Shown here piece by piece: positions 7,386-16,587 of a DNA stretch of 64,000 nucleotides. The stretch is from an uncultured Clostridia bacterium (GTDB taxonomy: Bacteria; Bacillota; Clostridia; TANB77; CAG-508). A program made the translations under genes and the position numbers. Each line of letters opens with the position of its first letter. Position 1 is the stretch's first letter. The stretch lies in assembly GCA_934168365.1 (NCBI GenBank), contig CAKPNJ010000007.1, forward strand, positions 1 through 64,000, read 5' to 3'. Under the pieces are notes generated by a model. That model was not told the origin of the DNA. It searched no databases and saw nothing but the letters and a program-made list of their open reading frames with translations.

Positions 7386-8420
7386 ATGGTAATAATATTA
7401 GATGCAATGGGTGGAGATAATGCACCTGATGCAACAATAAAAGGCGCTGTAAGGGCAATAAATCAAATTGAAGCAGATATTTTATTAGTAGGTAATACAG
7501 AGGTTATAAATCAAAAAGTAAAGGAATTTTACGGAAAAAATGATATATCAGAGGTATCTCCAAGAATAAAAGTACATCATACAACAGAAATGATAGAAAT
7601 GGAAGATACTCCTACAGTAGCTATAAAACATAAAAAAGATTCCTCAATGGTTGTAGGATTTAACTTACTAAAAGAAGGTAAAGGAGATGTGTTTATCTCA
7701 GCTGGAAATTCTGGAGCCCTACTTACAGGAGCAACCCTTTTAGTTGGAAGAATAAAAGGTGTAGATAGACCAGCATTAGCAGGAATTTTGCCAGCATATA
7801 AAAGTAGATTGGTTTTAATGGACTGTGGAGCAAATACAAACTGCAAGCCAATTAATCTTCTACAATTTGCGCAAATGGCTAGTATTTATTTAGAAACTAC
7901 AATTGGTGTAAAGAATCCAAGAGTAGGGCTATTAAATATCGGAACAGAAGAAACAAAAGGTAATGAGTTAATGAAAGAGTCATATAAACTTTTAAAGGAA
8001 CAAAGCAAAGAGTTAGGAGTTAACTTTATCGGAAATGTAGAAGGAAGAGATGCATTTTCAGGAAATGTTGATATTGTTGTAACAGATGGGTTTACAGGAA
8101 ATAACTTCTTGAAAGCAGTTGAAGGATTAGGAAAATTTGTAAAAAGAACACTATCGGAAAGCTTAAAGAAGAACTTAATATCTAAAATAGCAGCACTTCC
8201 AAGCATGCCAGCGATTAAAAGATTTGCTAAAAGCGTAGATTATAAAGAATATGGTGGAGCCTTATTCTTGGGTGTAAAACAACCTGTAGTAAAAGCACAT
8301 GGAAGTAGTGATGCAAAAGTATTTGAATTTACAATAAAACAAGCAGAACAATTTGTAAAAAATAAGGCAGTTGAAAAATTAAAAGAGCAATTTACAAAAG
8401 AGCTAGAAGAACAAAAATAA
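7386..8420 (+). CDS. plsX: Phosphate acyltransferase PlsX
   Basis: 344 residues from ATG 7386, seven codons after an alternative ATG at 7365; AAAAGGAGAAAT fits the downstream start and the family begins MxIxxDAMGGDNAP. Conserved blocks include the MGGDNAPDA phosphate-binding segment, VFISAGNSGALLTGA and DGFTGNNFLKAVEG. PlsX converts acyl-ACP plus phosphate to acyl-phosphate, the donor for PlsY in phospholipid synthesis. It neighbours acpP, its acyl carrier substrate, 95 bases downstream. Confidence 0.96.
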   Translation: MVIILDAMGGDNAPDATIKGAVRAINQIEADILLVGNTEVINQKVKEFYGKNDISEVSPRIKVHHTTEMIEMEDTPTVAIKHKKDSSMVVGFNLLKEGKGDVFISAGNSGALLTGATLLVGRIKGVDRPALAGILPAYKSRLVLMDCGANTNCKPINLLQFAQMASIYLETTIGVKNPRVGLLNIGTEETKGNELMKESYKLLKEQSKELGVNFIGNVEGRDAFSGNVDIVVTDGFTGNNFLKAVEGLGKFVKRTLSESLKKNLISKIAALPSMPAIKRFAKSVDYKEYGGALFLGVKQPVVKAHGSSDAKVFEFTIKQAEQFVKNKAVEKLKEQFTKELEEQK

Positions 8421-8438
8421 AATATTTTAAAAAAGTGC

Positions 8439-8466
8439 TTGACAATTATTGATACTTGTATTATCT
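8439..8466 (+). promoter_or_regulatory. Possible promoter for acpP
   Basis: TTGACA (8439-8444), 16-base spacer, TTATCT (8461-8466). The -35 box is perfect, the -10 box poor. acpP could also be read from plsX. Confidence 0.4.
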
Positions 8467-8515
8467 TTTAGGTAAAGAAATATAAGCAGAATATAAAGGA
8501 GGTGACTTAATTATC

Positions 8516-8758
8516 ATGAGTTCAGAGGAAGTTTTTGAAAAAGTAAAAGAAACAATTATAGAGCAATTAGGAGTTGCTGATACAGCAGTTACTACAGAGG
8601 CATCTTTTATAGATGACCTAGGAGCTGATTCTTTAGATATAGTTGAACTAATTATGGCATTAGAGGAAGAATTTGATATGGAAATTCCAGATGCTGATGC
8701 AGAAAAAATAGTTACAGTTGGTGATGTTGTCGAATACATAAAAGAGCATGTTGCCTAA
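8516..8758 (+). CDS. acpP: Acyl carrier protein
   Basis: 80 residues with the phosphopantetheine attachment motif [13 protein letters not shown], modified Ser at residue 39, and helix [21 protein letters not shown]. It is acidic, as expected. It carries acyl chains for fatty-acid and, through PlsX, phospholipid synthesis. The ribosome binding site AAAGGAGGTG is 12 bases from ATG. In Firmicutes plsX-acpP usually leads to rnc-smc; here rnc is absent and smc is about 4.2 kb further on. Confidence 0.97.
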   Translation: MSSEEVFEKVKETIIEQLGVADTAVTTEASFIDDLGADSLDIVELIMALEEEFDMEIPDADAEKIVTVGDVVEYIKEHVA

Positions 8759-8772
8759 GAAAAAATATAAGG

Positions 8773-8806
8773 AATGGTATAGTTATAGACTATACTATTT
8801 TTTATT
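8773..8806 (+). terminator. Intrinsic terminator after acpP
   Basis: GGTATAGT pairs with ACTATACT around TATAG, followed by ATTTTTTATT. Confidence 0.85.
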
Positions 8807-8809
8807 CTA

Positions 8810-8838
8810 GTAAAATTCTCCTACTAGGAGAATTTTAC
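8810..8838. repeat. Perfect 12-bp palindromic hairpin
   Basis: GTAAAATTCTCC and GGAGAATTTTAC flank a five-base loop. It directly follows the acpP terminator. It is not followed by a T-run on either strand; role unknown. Confidence 0.6.
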
Positions 8839-8928
8839 GTAGAAGATAAATATGTGAATTACTAGAATTTATAACAGTTTGCACTGCGTATAAATTTTTT
8901 TTATGCTTAAATTTTCATACAGGCTGTA

Positions 8929-8958
8929 TTGCATAAAAATTATACAATATGATATAAT
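8929..8958 (+). promoter_or_regulatory. SigA-type promoter for 8981-10273
   Basis: TTGCAT (8929-8934), 18-base spacer, TATAAT (8953-8958). This excludes an upstream in-frame start at 8903. Confidence 0.65.
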
Positions 8959-8980
8959 TTCAAAAGAAAGAGGTGGAAGA

Positions 8981-10273
8981 ATGGGTAAAATTTTAATTAA
9001 AAATGGAAAAGTGCTATTTTTTAGAAATGATGATGTAATAATTGAAGAAAATGACGTTTTAATAGAAAATGGAAAAATAATAAAAATTGAAGAAAACATA
9101 CAAGAAAATGCTGATAAAGTAATAAATGCACAAAATCATATTGTTATGCCAGGTTTAATAAACACACATGCTCATATACCAATGAGTATATTTAGAGAAA
9201 CTACAGAAGGATGCAAACTATATGAATGGCTAAATGATAAGATTTGGCCAATAGAAGATAAACTAACAAAAGAGGATATATATTGGGCTAGTATGCTCTC
9301 ATATGTTGAAATGATTAGTACAGGAACAACTTGTGTAAATGATCAATATTTTATGCCAGAGCAAATTAGAGAGGCAGCTGTAAAAGCAGGAGTAAGAGCA
9401 GTTATTACAAGACCAATTGTTGATATTGGCGGAGATCTTCAAATTAGAATAGATGAATTTAGAGAATTTTATGAGTCAAGAGACGAAAGTAATGATTTAA
9501 TTACATATTCGGTTGCACCACATTCTTTATATACCTGTTCAGATAAAGCTTTAGAGGCCTGTGCAGATCTAGCAAAAGAATATAAACTACCAATACATAC
9601 ACATTTTTTGGAAAGTATTGATGAAATAGAAGATATAAAGAACAAGCATGGTAGACCTGCAATACAAGTATTAAAGGACTATTTTAGTGATGTGCATACA
9701 ATATTGGCACATTGTGTAAAACTAACAGATGAAGATATTGAGATTTTAAAAACAATGGATTGTGGAATTGCACATAATCCTATATCAAATTTAAGATTAG
9801 GCTGTAAAATAGCAGATACTACTAAATATTTAAAACAAGGTTTAAATGTGGCACTTGGTACAGATGGTCAAGGCTCAGGAAGTAATATGGATATGTTTGA
9901 AGCTATGAGAGTGGCATGTTTGGCACAAGGTGGAATACATGAAAATGAAGAAAGAATTACTGCTAAAAATGCAGTTAAAATGGCAACAATAAATGGAGCT
10001 GAATTGTTACAATTAGATAATAAAATAGGAAGTATTGAAGTTGGAAAAGATGCAGATATAATTTTAGTTGATATAGAAGAAAAACTAGATAACATTACAA
10101 TGCTTCCAAACTTAAACGAAATAGCAAACTTAGTATATAATACATCTGGAAGAAATGTAGATACCACAATTATAAAAGGAAATATACTAATGGAAAATAG
10201 AGTTATAAACCATATAGATGTCAAAGAAGTTGTGACTAAATGTAATCAAATATTGGAAAGATTAAGTAAATAG
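8981..10273 (+). CDS. mtaD: 5-methylthioadenosine/S-adenosylhomocysteine deaminase-type amidohydrolase
   Basis: 430 residues from ATG 8981 with the site AGAGGTGG. It is an amidohydrolase TIM-barrel enzyme with the metal ligands in order: HAH in GLINTHAHIPM, His in PIHTHFLES, His in TILAHCV and Asp in ALGTDGQGSGS. The overall pattern (LxxWLxDxIWPxE, VAPHSLYTCS, GIAHNPxSNLRL) is that of the MtaD/SAH deaminase group, which converts MTA or SAH to the inosyl form with release of ammonia. The true substrate within the group is uncertain. It is monocistronic, with its own promoter and terminator. Confidence 0.88.
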   Translation: MGKILIKNGKVLFFRNDDVIIEENDVLIENGKIIKIEENIQENADKVINAQNHIVMPGLINTHAHIPMSIFRETTEGCKLYEWLNDKIWPIEDKLTKEDIYWASMLSYVEMISTGTTCVNDQYFMPEQIREAAVKAGVRAVITRPIVDIGGDLQIRIDEFREFYESRDESNDLITYSVAPHSLYTCSDKALEACADLAKEYKLPIHTHFLESIDEIEDIKNKHGRPAIQVLKDYFSDVHTILAHCVKLTDEDIEILKTMDCGIAHNPISNLRLGCKIADTTKYLKQGLNVALGTDGQGSGSNMDMFEAMRVACLAQGGIHENEERITAKNAVKMATINGAELLQLDNKIGSIEVGKDADIILVDIEEKLDNITMLPNLNEIANLVYNTSGRNVDTTIIKGNILMENRVINHIDVKEVVTKCNQILERLSK

Positions 10274-10278
10274 AATTT

Positions 10279-10310
10279 AACTGCTACTAAGTTGATTAGT
10301 GGCAGTTTTT
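10279..10310 (+). terminator. Intrinsic terminator after the deaminase
   Basis: AACTGCTACTAA pairs with TTAGTGGCAGTT (one G-U), followed by TTTTTG. Confidence 0.85.
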
Positions 10311-10318
10311 GTGTTTGC

Positions 10319-10347
10319 TTGAAAATTATGTAAATCTGTGATATAAT
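10319..10347 (+). promoter_or_regulatory. SigA-type promoter for 10405-11538
   Basis: TTGAAA (10319-10324), 17-base spacer, TATAAT (10342-10347). It overlaps the tail of the preceding terminator region. Confidence 0.7.
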
Positions 10348-10404
10348 TTCTGTATATTGGAAAAAAATCCAAAATTATTGAAGTTATATAAGGAGGAACA
10401 TAAC

Positions 10405-11538
10405 ATGAAGATCACAATGACAACAGTGCTGAGAGACCGGGAGACTGCTTTTAATTTAACCAAAGCGTTCATTAATTGTTATAACAATAATAATGCTTTG
10501 GTAATTGAAAAAGAGGAGGCTAAGTTGGAAATTGATTTAGCAACTTGTAGCAGAGAAAAAGCTGAAAGCTTTTTCAACGACATCATCACCATATTTTATG
10601 GTGAAAAAGTAACTCCGCAGGAACGGGAGAATGAGCCCATAATACCAACTACTGAGAAAGAAGAAGTGAGTAGCAAAAATGAGAATAGTCAAAAAACAGA
10701 TAACAAAGAAGCGGATAACCATGAAGAAGATGAAAAAAAGAATGCAGAAGCTACAGCAACTGATATTCGAGTAGTGGCACCTGAAGAGATCAAAATTGAA
10801 GGAGAAAAATATGAACAAGTACTTGAAAAAATTGCGCAAAGTAGTAGTTCATATGGAGAATTTCTCCATTCAGTAGAATTTAATCTGAAATTGTCAAAAT
10901 CAAATCGGGATAAATTTTGGATAATTATGAATGAAACTCAAGTATTTGAATACCCAGAAGAAGTCAAATTGTCTAAAATTCTGAAGGTAGTTGAAAGCAA
11001 AGGAAAACAATTAAGCAGATACGAAATAAATTATTTATTTAGCCAAATAAAAGCAAGAACAGGCTATTCTGGGAGTGAATTCGTAAGAATTCTCTTGGAA
11101 TATAGAGAAAAATACGGATATGAGCCATCACCAATAGTCATTAGACAAGCGAGAATCAAATGCTTACCACAAAATGAAGAATTCGAGGAAGCCCTAAGTA
11201 TGATTGATATGAGCAAACCTATTGAAGAAAGAGTTGCTTATATCTTTACAATTATGAATTTTAATTTGAAAATATATAAGCAACCAGAGTACTTTAGGGA
11301 AGACTTAATTACTTTTGTGAGTGAAGCGGTCCAAATGAAGAAAATTGACATTGAGAAAGCTTTAAATGGCGTAAAAACCAAGAACAAATTGATGCTAAGA
11401 ATGGTGTTGTCAGAGCAAGTAAATGGTTTTGCAAAGAAAGTTGCAGGACAACCTCAGAAAACCATTGCCACATCTACATTCCTTAAAGATTTGCAAAGTG
11501 TTATTCTTTCCAGAACAGAATTGAAAAACCTTAAATAA
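10405..11538 (+). CDS. Orphan protein with atypical codon use (three CGG codons)
   Basis: 377 residues from ATG 10405 (ribosome binding site AAGGAGGA); I do not recognise the family. Residues 1-75 look like a compact domain, 76-125 are a low-complexity Glu/Asn/Lys linker, and 130-377 are alpha-helical with no membrane segment. It contains the only three in-frame CGG codons I found in any intact gene here (10438, 10624, 10906), each followed by G, plus more CTG, ATC and GTC codons than its neighbours. That suggests transfer or low selection for codon use. Flanked by its own promoter and a weak hairpin; context gives no function. Confidence 0.75.
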   Translation: MKITMTTVLRDRETAFNLTKAFINCYNNNNALVIEKEEAKLEIDLATCSREKAESFFNDIITIFYGEKVTPQERENEPIIPTTEKEEVSSKNENSQKTDNKEADNHEEDEKKNAEATATDIRVVAPEEIKIEGEKYEQVLEKIAQSSSSYGEFLHSVEFNLKLSKSNRDKFWIIMNETQVFEYPEEVKLSKILKVVESKGKQLSRYEINYLFSQIKARTGYSGSEFVRILLEYREKYGYEPSPIVIRQARIKCLPQNEEFEEALSMIDMSKPIEERVAYIFTIMNFNLKIYKQPEYFREDLITFVSEAVQMKKIDIEKALNGVKTKNKLMLRMVLSEQVNGFAKKVAGQPQKTIATSTFLKDLQSVILSRTELKNLK

Positions 11539-11547
11539 TAACTTCAC

Positions 11548-11575
11548 AAAGGGCACTGATAAATTCGGTGTCCTT
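11548..11575 (+). terminator. Possible hairpin terminator without T-run
   Basis: AAAGGGCAC pairs with GTGTCCTTT, one G-U pair. No T-run follows, so termination is uncertain. Confidence 0.35.
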
Positions 11576-11752
11576 TGCTATGCATAAATAGATAAATTTT
11601 GTCAAAAATTGCTAAAAAATTCCTCTAAACTATTTAAATACGAACAAATTTATGATATAATTATGACGTGACTTTATTGTACATAATTACAAAAACTTAA
11701 CTTTTATAATACACTAAAGAGAACATATATAAAATGAAAAAAGGGAGAATAT

Positions 11753-12973
11753 ATGGATAAAGAACAAGTATTAGAAGTTAAAGAGTTAATTGAATATGGG
11801 TTTAGTTTAGAAAGTATAGCAACAGGAATTCAAATACCAATTGAGGAATTAAAAGAATTGAAAAGACAAATTGAAGAAGAAAAACAAGCTAAAGCTAATA
11901 AACAACCCCAAAAAGAAACCGAAAAGACAAAAATTAAGTTAGAACAGGAAAAAAACGAAGAAAAATCTAAATCAAGAAAAGAAATTCAAGCTATGGTTAA
12001 AAAATACGAGGAAATCTTTGGAGACTCAACTAAAAAAACTCAAAGCAAAACAGAAGAAAGAGAATTGAGCGAAGAGGAACTTGAAAATGCTATACAAAAA
12101 ATGAACTTGTTAATGGAAAGATTAAAAAATAGAGGAAATTTACCAATAGACGCAAAAAAAGTAGAACTAGAAAAAGTAATAAATGCTTATAAAAAACTAA
12201 TAGAAGATGACATTATGAAAAAGGCAGACAGAGCCAAAAGTGTGGAAGAGTTAAAAAAATTATCTCAAAAAGTACCTGCGCAAACATATAATGTTGGATT
12301 TGGACATGTTCAAAGCAGAATAGTTAAAATACAGCAACAAGTGTTGATGAATAACATTAGAAATAATATTCCTGAAAGGATTGGAAAAATCATTGCAGAT
12401 ATAGCTAATGGAGAAATAGATATTCAACATGCTAGAGAAGTTATTGAAGAAGAAGCAAGAAGAAGAGTTGAAAACTCTAATGGAAGTAAATTTAAGCTAA
12501 CATTAGATGGACAAAGAAGACAAATTTTAACACAGATACACACAGCGCTAAAAGAAAAAGCTGATAAATATGTAATAAAAAGTTCAACACAAGCAATAAA
12601 TGATCTAACTCAATTAGGAGAAACAAGTCAAATACAAGCTGTTAACATAGTGACTCAAAACCTTTGTGGAAGAAAAGAATACAGTAGAGCTTTGGCTATA
12701 TGTGACATGAGCTGTAAAAATCTAAATGAAGAAGGGGTAAGGCAAATCCGTTTATTAAAAAGGCAAATAAAATCTGCTAAATTTGGAGATTTAGCTCAAA
12801 AAATGTTGACAGGTACAAAAAGCATTGAAGAAAGAGAAGCAGAATATGAGAGCTTGAAAACAGCAATGAAAGTAGAAGATATAAAGCCAAGTCAAATACC
12901 AATAGGAAAAATAAATAATGGAAGTGTGACAGTATATTTAAATAAAATATGGGATGATCAAAAACAACGATAA
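11753..12973 (+). CDS. Coiled-coil protein of unknown function upstream of smc
   Basis: 406 residues, not recognised. The N-terminal ~30 residues (VKELIEYGFSLESIATGIQ) resemble a small helix-turn-helix, followed by a charged coiled coil (about 35-170) and a helical C-terminal half with IREE- and RRRVENS-type basic stretches. No signal peptide or membrane segment. The stop is only 29 bases before smc, so the two are probably cotranscribed, occupying the place where rnc often lies. A role with smc is only an inference from position. Confidence 0.7.
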   Translation: MDKEQVLEVKELIEYGFSLESIATGIQIPIEELKELKRQIEEEKQAKANKQPQKETEKTKIKLEQEKNEEKSKSRKEIQAMVKKYEEIFGDSTKKTQSKTEERELSEEELENAIQKMNLLMERLKNRGNLPIDAKKVELEKVINAYKKLIEDDIMKKADRAKSVEELKKLSQKVPAQTYNVGFGHVQSRIVKIQQQVLMNNIRNNIPERIGKIIADIANGEIDIQHAREVIEEEARRRVENSNGSKFKLTLDGQRRQILTQIHTALKEKADKYVIKSSTQAINDLTQLGETSQIQAVNIVTQNLCGRKEYSRALAICDMSCKNLNEEGVRQIRLLKRQIKSAKFGDLAQKMLTGTKSIEEREAEYESLKTAMKVEDIKPSQIPIGKINNGSVTVYLNKIWDDQKQR

Positions 12974-13002
12974 ATTAAACTTAAGAAAAGGTGAAGTAAC
13001 AA

Positions 13003-16000
13003 ATGTATTTAAAAAGAATAGAAATGCAGGGATTTAAATCTTTTGCAGATAAAACAGTATTAGAATTTAAACCAGGAATTACAACAGTAATTGGACCAAA
13101 TGGTTCTGGAAAAAGTAATATATCAGATGCAATCCGTTGGGTATTAGGAGAGCAAAGCATGAAGTCTTTAAGAGGCGCAAAATCTGAAGATATCATTTTT
13201 GCAGGAACACAAGCAAGAAAATCATTAGGCTTTGCAGAAGTATCAATTGTAATTGATAATAATGATAATAAACTTCCTATTGAATATTCAGAAGTAACAG
13301 TTACAAGAAAAATATATCGTAGCGGGGAAACAGGTTACTTTATAAACAAGGTTCCTTGCCGTTTAAAAGATATTTTAGAACTATTTATGGATACAGGTAT
13401 TGGCAAAGACGGGTATAGCATAATAGGGCAAGGTAAAATTGATGAGATTTTAAGTAATAAATCAGAAGATAGAAGACACATTTTTGAAGAGGCAGCCGGA
13501 ATAGTTAAATATAGAACTAGAAAGCAAGAATCAGAGAAAAAGTTAGAGCAAACAAAATTAAATTTACTTCGTATAAATGATATATTAGCAGAAATCGAAG
13601 CAAATATTGAGCCTTTGAAATTGCAATCAGATAAAGCAAAACAATTTTTAGATTTAAGAGAAGAACTTAAATCTATTGAGGTTGGGCTATTTATATATAA
13701 CATCAATACATATAAAGAAAAGCTAGAACAACTTGTAAAAGATGAAGATATTATTGCTTCTCAAAAAGAAGCGGAAGATAGCAAAATGGAAGCTCTACAA
13801 GCTTCTAAAGAAGAATTAAGACAAGTTGTAGATGATATTACAGCTCAAATTGAAAATATGCAAAATATAGGGTTTGAAAGTTCAAATAAAATAGAAAAAA
13901 TAAACTCTGAAATAGGGATATCAAATGAAAGAATACAAAACAATACTGCAAATAAGCAAAGACTTGAAGCTGAAATATTAGAAGTAAAAAGCAGAATAGA
14001 AGAACTAAAAGAAGAACAAAGACAAAAATTAGAAAAGAAAACAAATTTAACATCTAATAAAGAAAAGTTTGAAAAAGAGTTAGCAGAAAAAGAGGCAGAA
14101 CTTGCAGAATTGTCAAAAAAATTATCTGCTAAAGAATTAGAAATAGAAGGCAAAAAGCAAATTGTTCAAGATAATATAGACAAAAAATATGAATTGGCAG
14201 CAGAAATAAATACACAAGATGTTAATTATGAGAACTTAGAAAAACGTAAAAAGCAACTAAAAAATGAAATTGATTCAGTTATATCTGAGTTAGATTCTAC
14301 AAGATATGGTAAAAATGAAATTTCAAAAGGATTTTATGATATAGAATCAAAAAGAAATATTGCAGTAGAAAAGCTAGAGAAGAGTGTTCAAGCAAAAGAA
14401 CAAAATATGCAAAAACTAAAACAATATGAAGATGAAATTTCAAAACTTACATATACACAAAGAATGAAACAAGCAAGACATCAATTCTTAATTGAAACTG
14501 AAAAAGAAAAAGAAGGATATAATAAAACAATTAAATCTTTATTAGTAGCATGTGATAAAGACTCAAATTTAAATAAAGGAATTCATGGTGTTTTAGCAAA
14601 CTTAATTTCAGTTGAAAAAGAATATGAAACAGCAATTGAAATGTGTTTAGGACAATCACTACAAAATATTGTAACATCAACAGAACAAGATGCAAAGAAA
14701 ATGATCGAATATTTAAGGACAAACAGATTAGGAAGAGCATCATTTTTACCAATAGCTTCTGTTCAAGGCAAAAAGCTAGATAAACTAACAAAAATGGATG
14801 GAGTAATTGGAATTGCATCAGATCTAGTAAAATGCAAAAAAGAATATGAGCAAATAATTTTAAGCTTATTAGGACGAACAGTAGTTGTTGAGGATATGGA
14901 CACAGCTATTGCACTTGCTAAAAAAGATAAATATTCATTTAGAATAGTAACTCTAAAAGGTGACATCATAAGTTCTAGTGGTTCTATTTCAGGAGGAAGT
15001 GTACAAACTAAAACAGTAAATATTTTAGGAAGAAGTAGAGAAATTGAAGACTTAGAAAAAGAACTTAAAAAACTAGAAAAGCAAATTGCTGACAAAACAG
15101 CAGAAAAAGAAGAGTATGCATCATCTATTGGAGATAGTATTGAACAAACTGCAAAACTTGAAAAAGAATTACAAGAAATTGAAATAGTATATGCAACAGA
15201 AAAACAAAAAATGGTTGCAGTTGAAGAAAATATTACTCGTTTGGAAAATAGGCTAGCTAAATTAAAAGAAGAAGTTACACAAACAGAGAAACAAAAAGAG
15301 GAAAATAGACTTTTAAAAGAGCAAAAAGAAGCGGAAATACAAGAACTAACACAACAAATAGAAGAGTTAAACAAGGTAATAGAGGAATTTGCACTAAATA
15401 ACAAAGATAATCAAAAATATATTGATGATTTGAATTTTGATATTACGAATTTAAAAATATCTGTTACATCTTTTGACGAAAGTGAAAGCTCAATTGAAGA
15501 AATGGTTGAAAGAATTTCACAAGATATTAAAAATAATGAGCAAAGTATTGAAAATAAAAATCAAAATATATTAGCAATAAATGAAGAAAATGCTAAACTA
15601 GAACAGACTATTACAGAGTATAATGCTCAAATAGAACAAATAAAACAGGAAGTAACAAATAGTGGAACTAAAGTTGAAGAGCTAAAACAAGAAAGAATTG
15701 CTAAAAATGAAAAGCTAGTAAATACAGAAAATGAAATTCAAAGTCAATTTTCTACATTAGAAAGTTTGAAAGAGCAAATTATAAAACTTGATGTTAAGAA
15801 AACAAAATTAGAGCAAGATTTACAACAAGTGGTTGATAGTTTATGGAATGAATATGAACTAACACCAAATAGTACAGAAGAATATCAAAAGCCTAATAAT
15901 GTAGCAACAGCACAAAAACAAGTAAATAGTTTGCGTAATAAAATAAAAGACTTAGGAAGCATAAATATTGATTCTATTGAAGAATATAAAAAGACTAAGG

Positions 16001-16545
16001 AAAGATATGACTTCATGTCTGAACAACGTTTAGATTTGGAAAATACAGCATCTAAACTAAGAAAAATTATAGGCGATATGACAACAACAATGCAAAATCA
16101 ATTTAAAGAAAAATTTGAGCTTATAAATAAAAACTTTAATGAAGTATTTACAGAATTATTTAATGGTGGAAAAGCAGAGTTAATATTAGAAAATGAAGAA
16201 AATATTTTAGAATGTGGAATTGATATTAGAGTTCAACCACCAGGCAAAAAACTTCAAAACATGATGTTATTATCAGGTGGGGAAAAGGCATTTACAGCCA
16301 TAGCACTATTATTTGCAATATTAAAAATAAATCCAGCACCATTCTGTATACTAGACGAAATTGAAGCTGCATTAGATGATGTTAATGTTTACAGATTTGC
16401 AGAATATTTAAAGAAATTCTGCAAACAAACACAATTCTTAGTAATAACACATAGAAAAGGAACAATGGAAGCAGGAGACTCAGTATATGGTGTAACTATG
16501 GAAGAAAACGGAATAAGTAAGCTATTATCAATTAAATTAAAATAA
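13003..16545 (+). CDS. smc: Chromosome segregation ATPase SMC
   Basis: 1180 residues, full length. Walker A GPNGSGKSN at 31-39, followed by long coiled coils. The hinge domain (about 510-680) contains GIHGVLANLISVEKEYE and the Gly-rich GDIISSSGSISGGS. A second coiled coil is followed by the C-terminal head with signature LLSGGEKAFTAIALLFA and Walker B PFCILDEIEAALDD. It forms the condensin ring with ScpA and ScpB; scpB lies at 31208, scpA is not in this window. The ribosome binding site is AAAAGGTGA. Confidence 0.98.
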   Translation: MYLKRIEMQGFKSFADKTVLEFKPGITTVIGPNGSGKSNISDAIRWVLGEQSMKSLRGAKSEDIIFAGTQARKSLGFAEVSIVIDNNDNKLPIEYSEVTVTRKIYRSGETGYFINKVPCRLKDILELFMDTGIGKDGYSIIGQGKIDEILSNKSEDRRHIFEEAAGIVKYRTRKQESEKKLEQTKLNLLRINDILAEIEANIEPLKLQSDKAKQFLDLREELKSIEVGLFIYNINTYKEKLEQLVKDEDIIASQKEAEDSKMEALQASKEELRQVVDDITAQIENMQNIGFESSNKIEKINSEIGISNERIQNNTANKQRLEAEILEVKSRIEELKEEQRQKLEKKTNLTSNKEKFEKELAEKEAELAELSKKLSAKELEIEGKKQIVQDNIDKKYELAAEINTQDVNYENLEKRKKQLKNEIDSVISELDSTRYGKNEISKGFYDIESKRNIAVEKLEKSVQAKEQNMQKLKQYEDEISKLTYTQRMKQARHQFLIETEKEKEGYNKTIKSLLVACDKDSNLNKGIHGVLANLISVEKEYETAIEMCLGQSLQNIVTSTEQDAKKMIEYLRTNRLGRASFLPIASVQGKKLDKLTKMDGVIGIASDLVKCKKEYEQIILSLLGRTVVVEDMDTAIALAKKDKYSFRIVTLKGDIISSSGSISGGSVQTKTVNILGRSREIEDLEKELKKLEKQIADKTAEKEEYASSIGDSIEQTAKLEKELQEIEIVYATEKQKMVAVEENITRLENRLAKLKEEVTQTEKQKEENRLLKEQKEAEIQELTQQIEELNKVIEEFALNNKDNQKYIDDLNFDITNLKISVTSFDESESSIEEMVERISQDIKNNEQSIENKNQNILAINEENAKLEQTITEYNAQIEQIKQEVTNSGTKVEELKQERIAKNEKLVNTENEIQSQFSTLESLKEQIIKLDVKKTKLEQDLQQVVDSLWNEYELTPNSTEEYQKPNNVATAQKQVNSLRNKIKDLGSINIDSIEEYKKTKERYDFMSEQRLDLENTASKLRKIIGDMTTTMQNQFKEKFELINKNFNEVFTELFNGGKAELILENEENILECGIDIRVQPPGKKLQNMMLLSGGEKAFTAIALLFAILKINPAPFCILDEIEAALDDVNVYRFAEYLKKFCKQTQFLVITHRKGTMEAGDSVYGVTMEENGISKLLSIKLK

Positions 16546-16546
16546 G

Positions 16547-16585
16547 AAAAAGAATGTCATTTAAATTTAAATGGCATTCTTTTTA
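16547..16585. terminator. Bidirectional terminator between smc and 16588-17340
   Basis: AAAAAGAATGTCATTTAAA pairs with the matching right arm ending GGCATTCTTTTT. T-runs on both strands suit the converging genes. Confidence 0.85.
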
Positions 16586-16587
16586 AT

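Noticed and set aside
8903..8980. Upstream extension of the MTA/SAH deaminase
   Set aside because: The -10 box at 8953 lies inside it, so it would not be transcribed.
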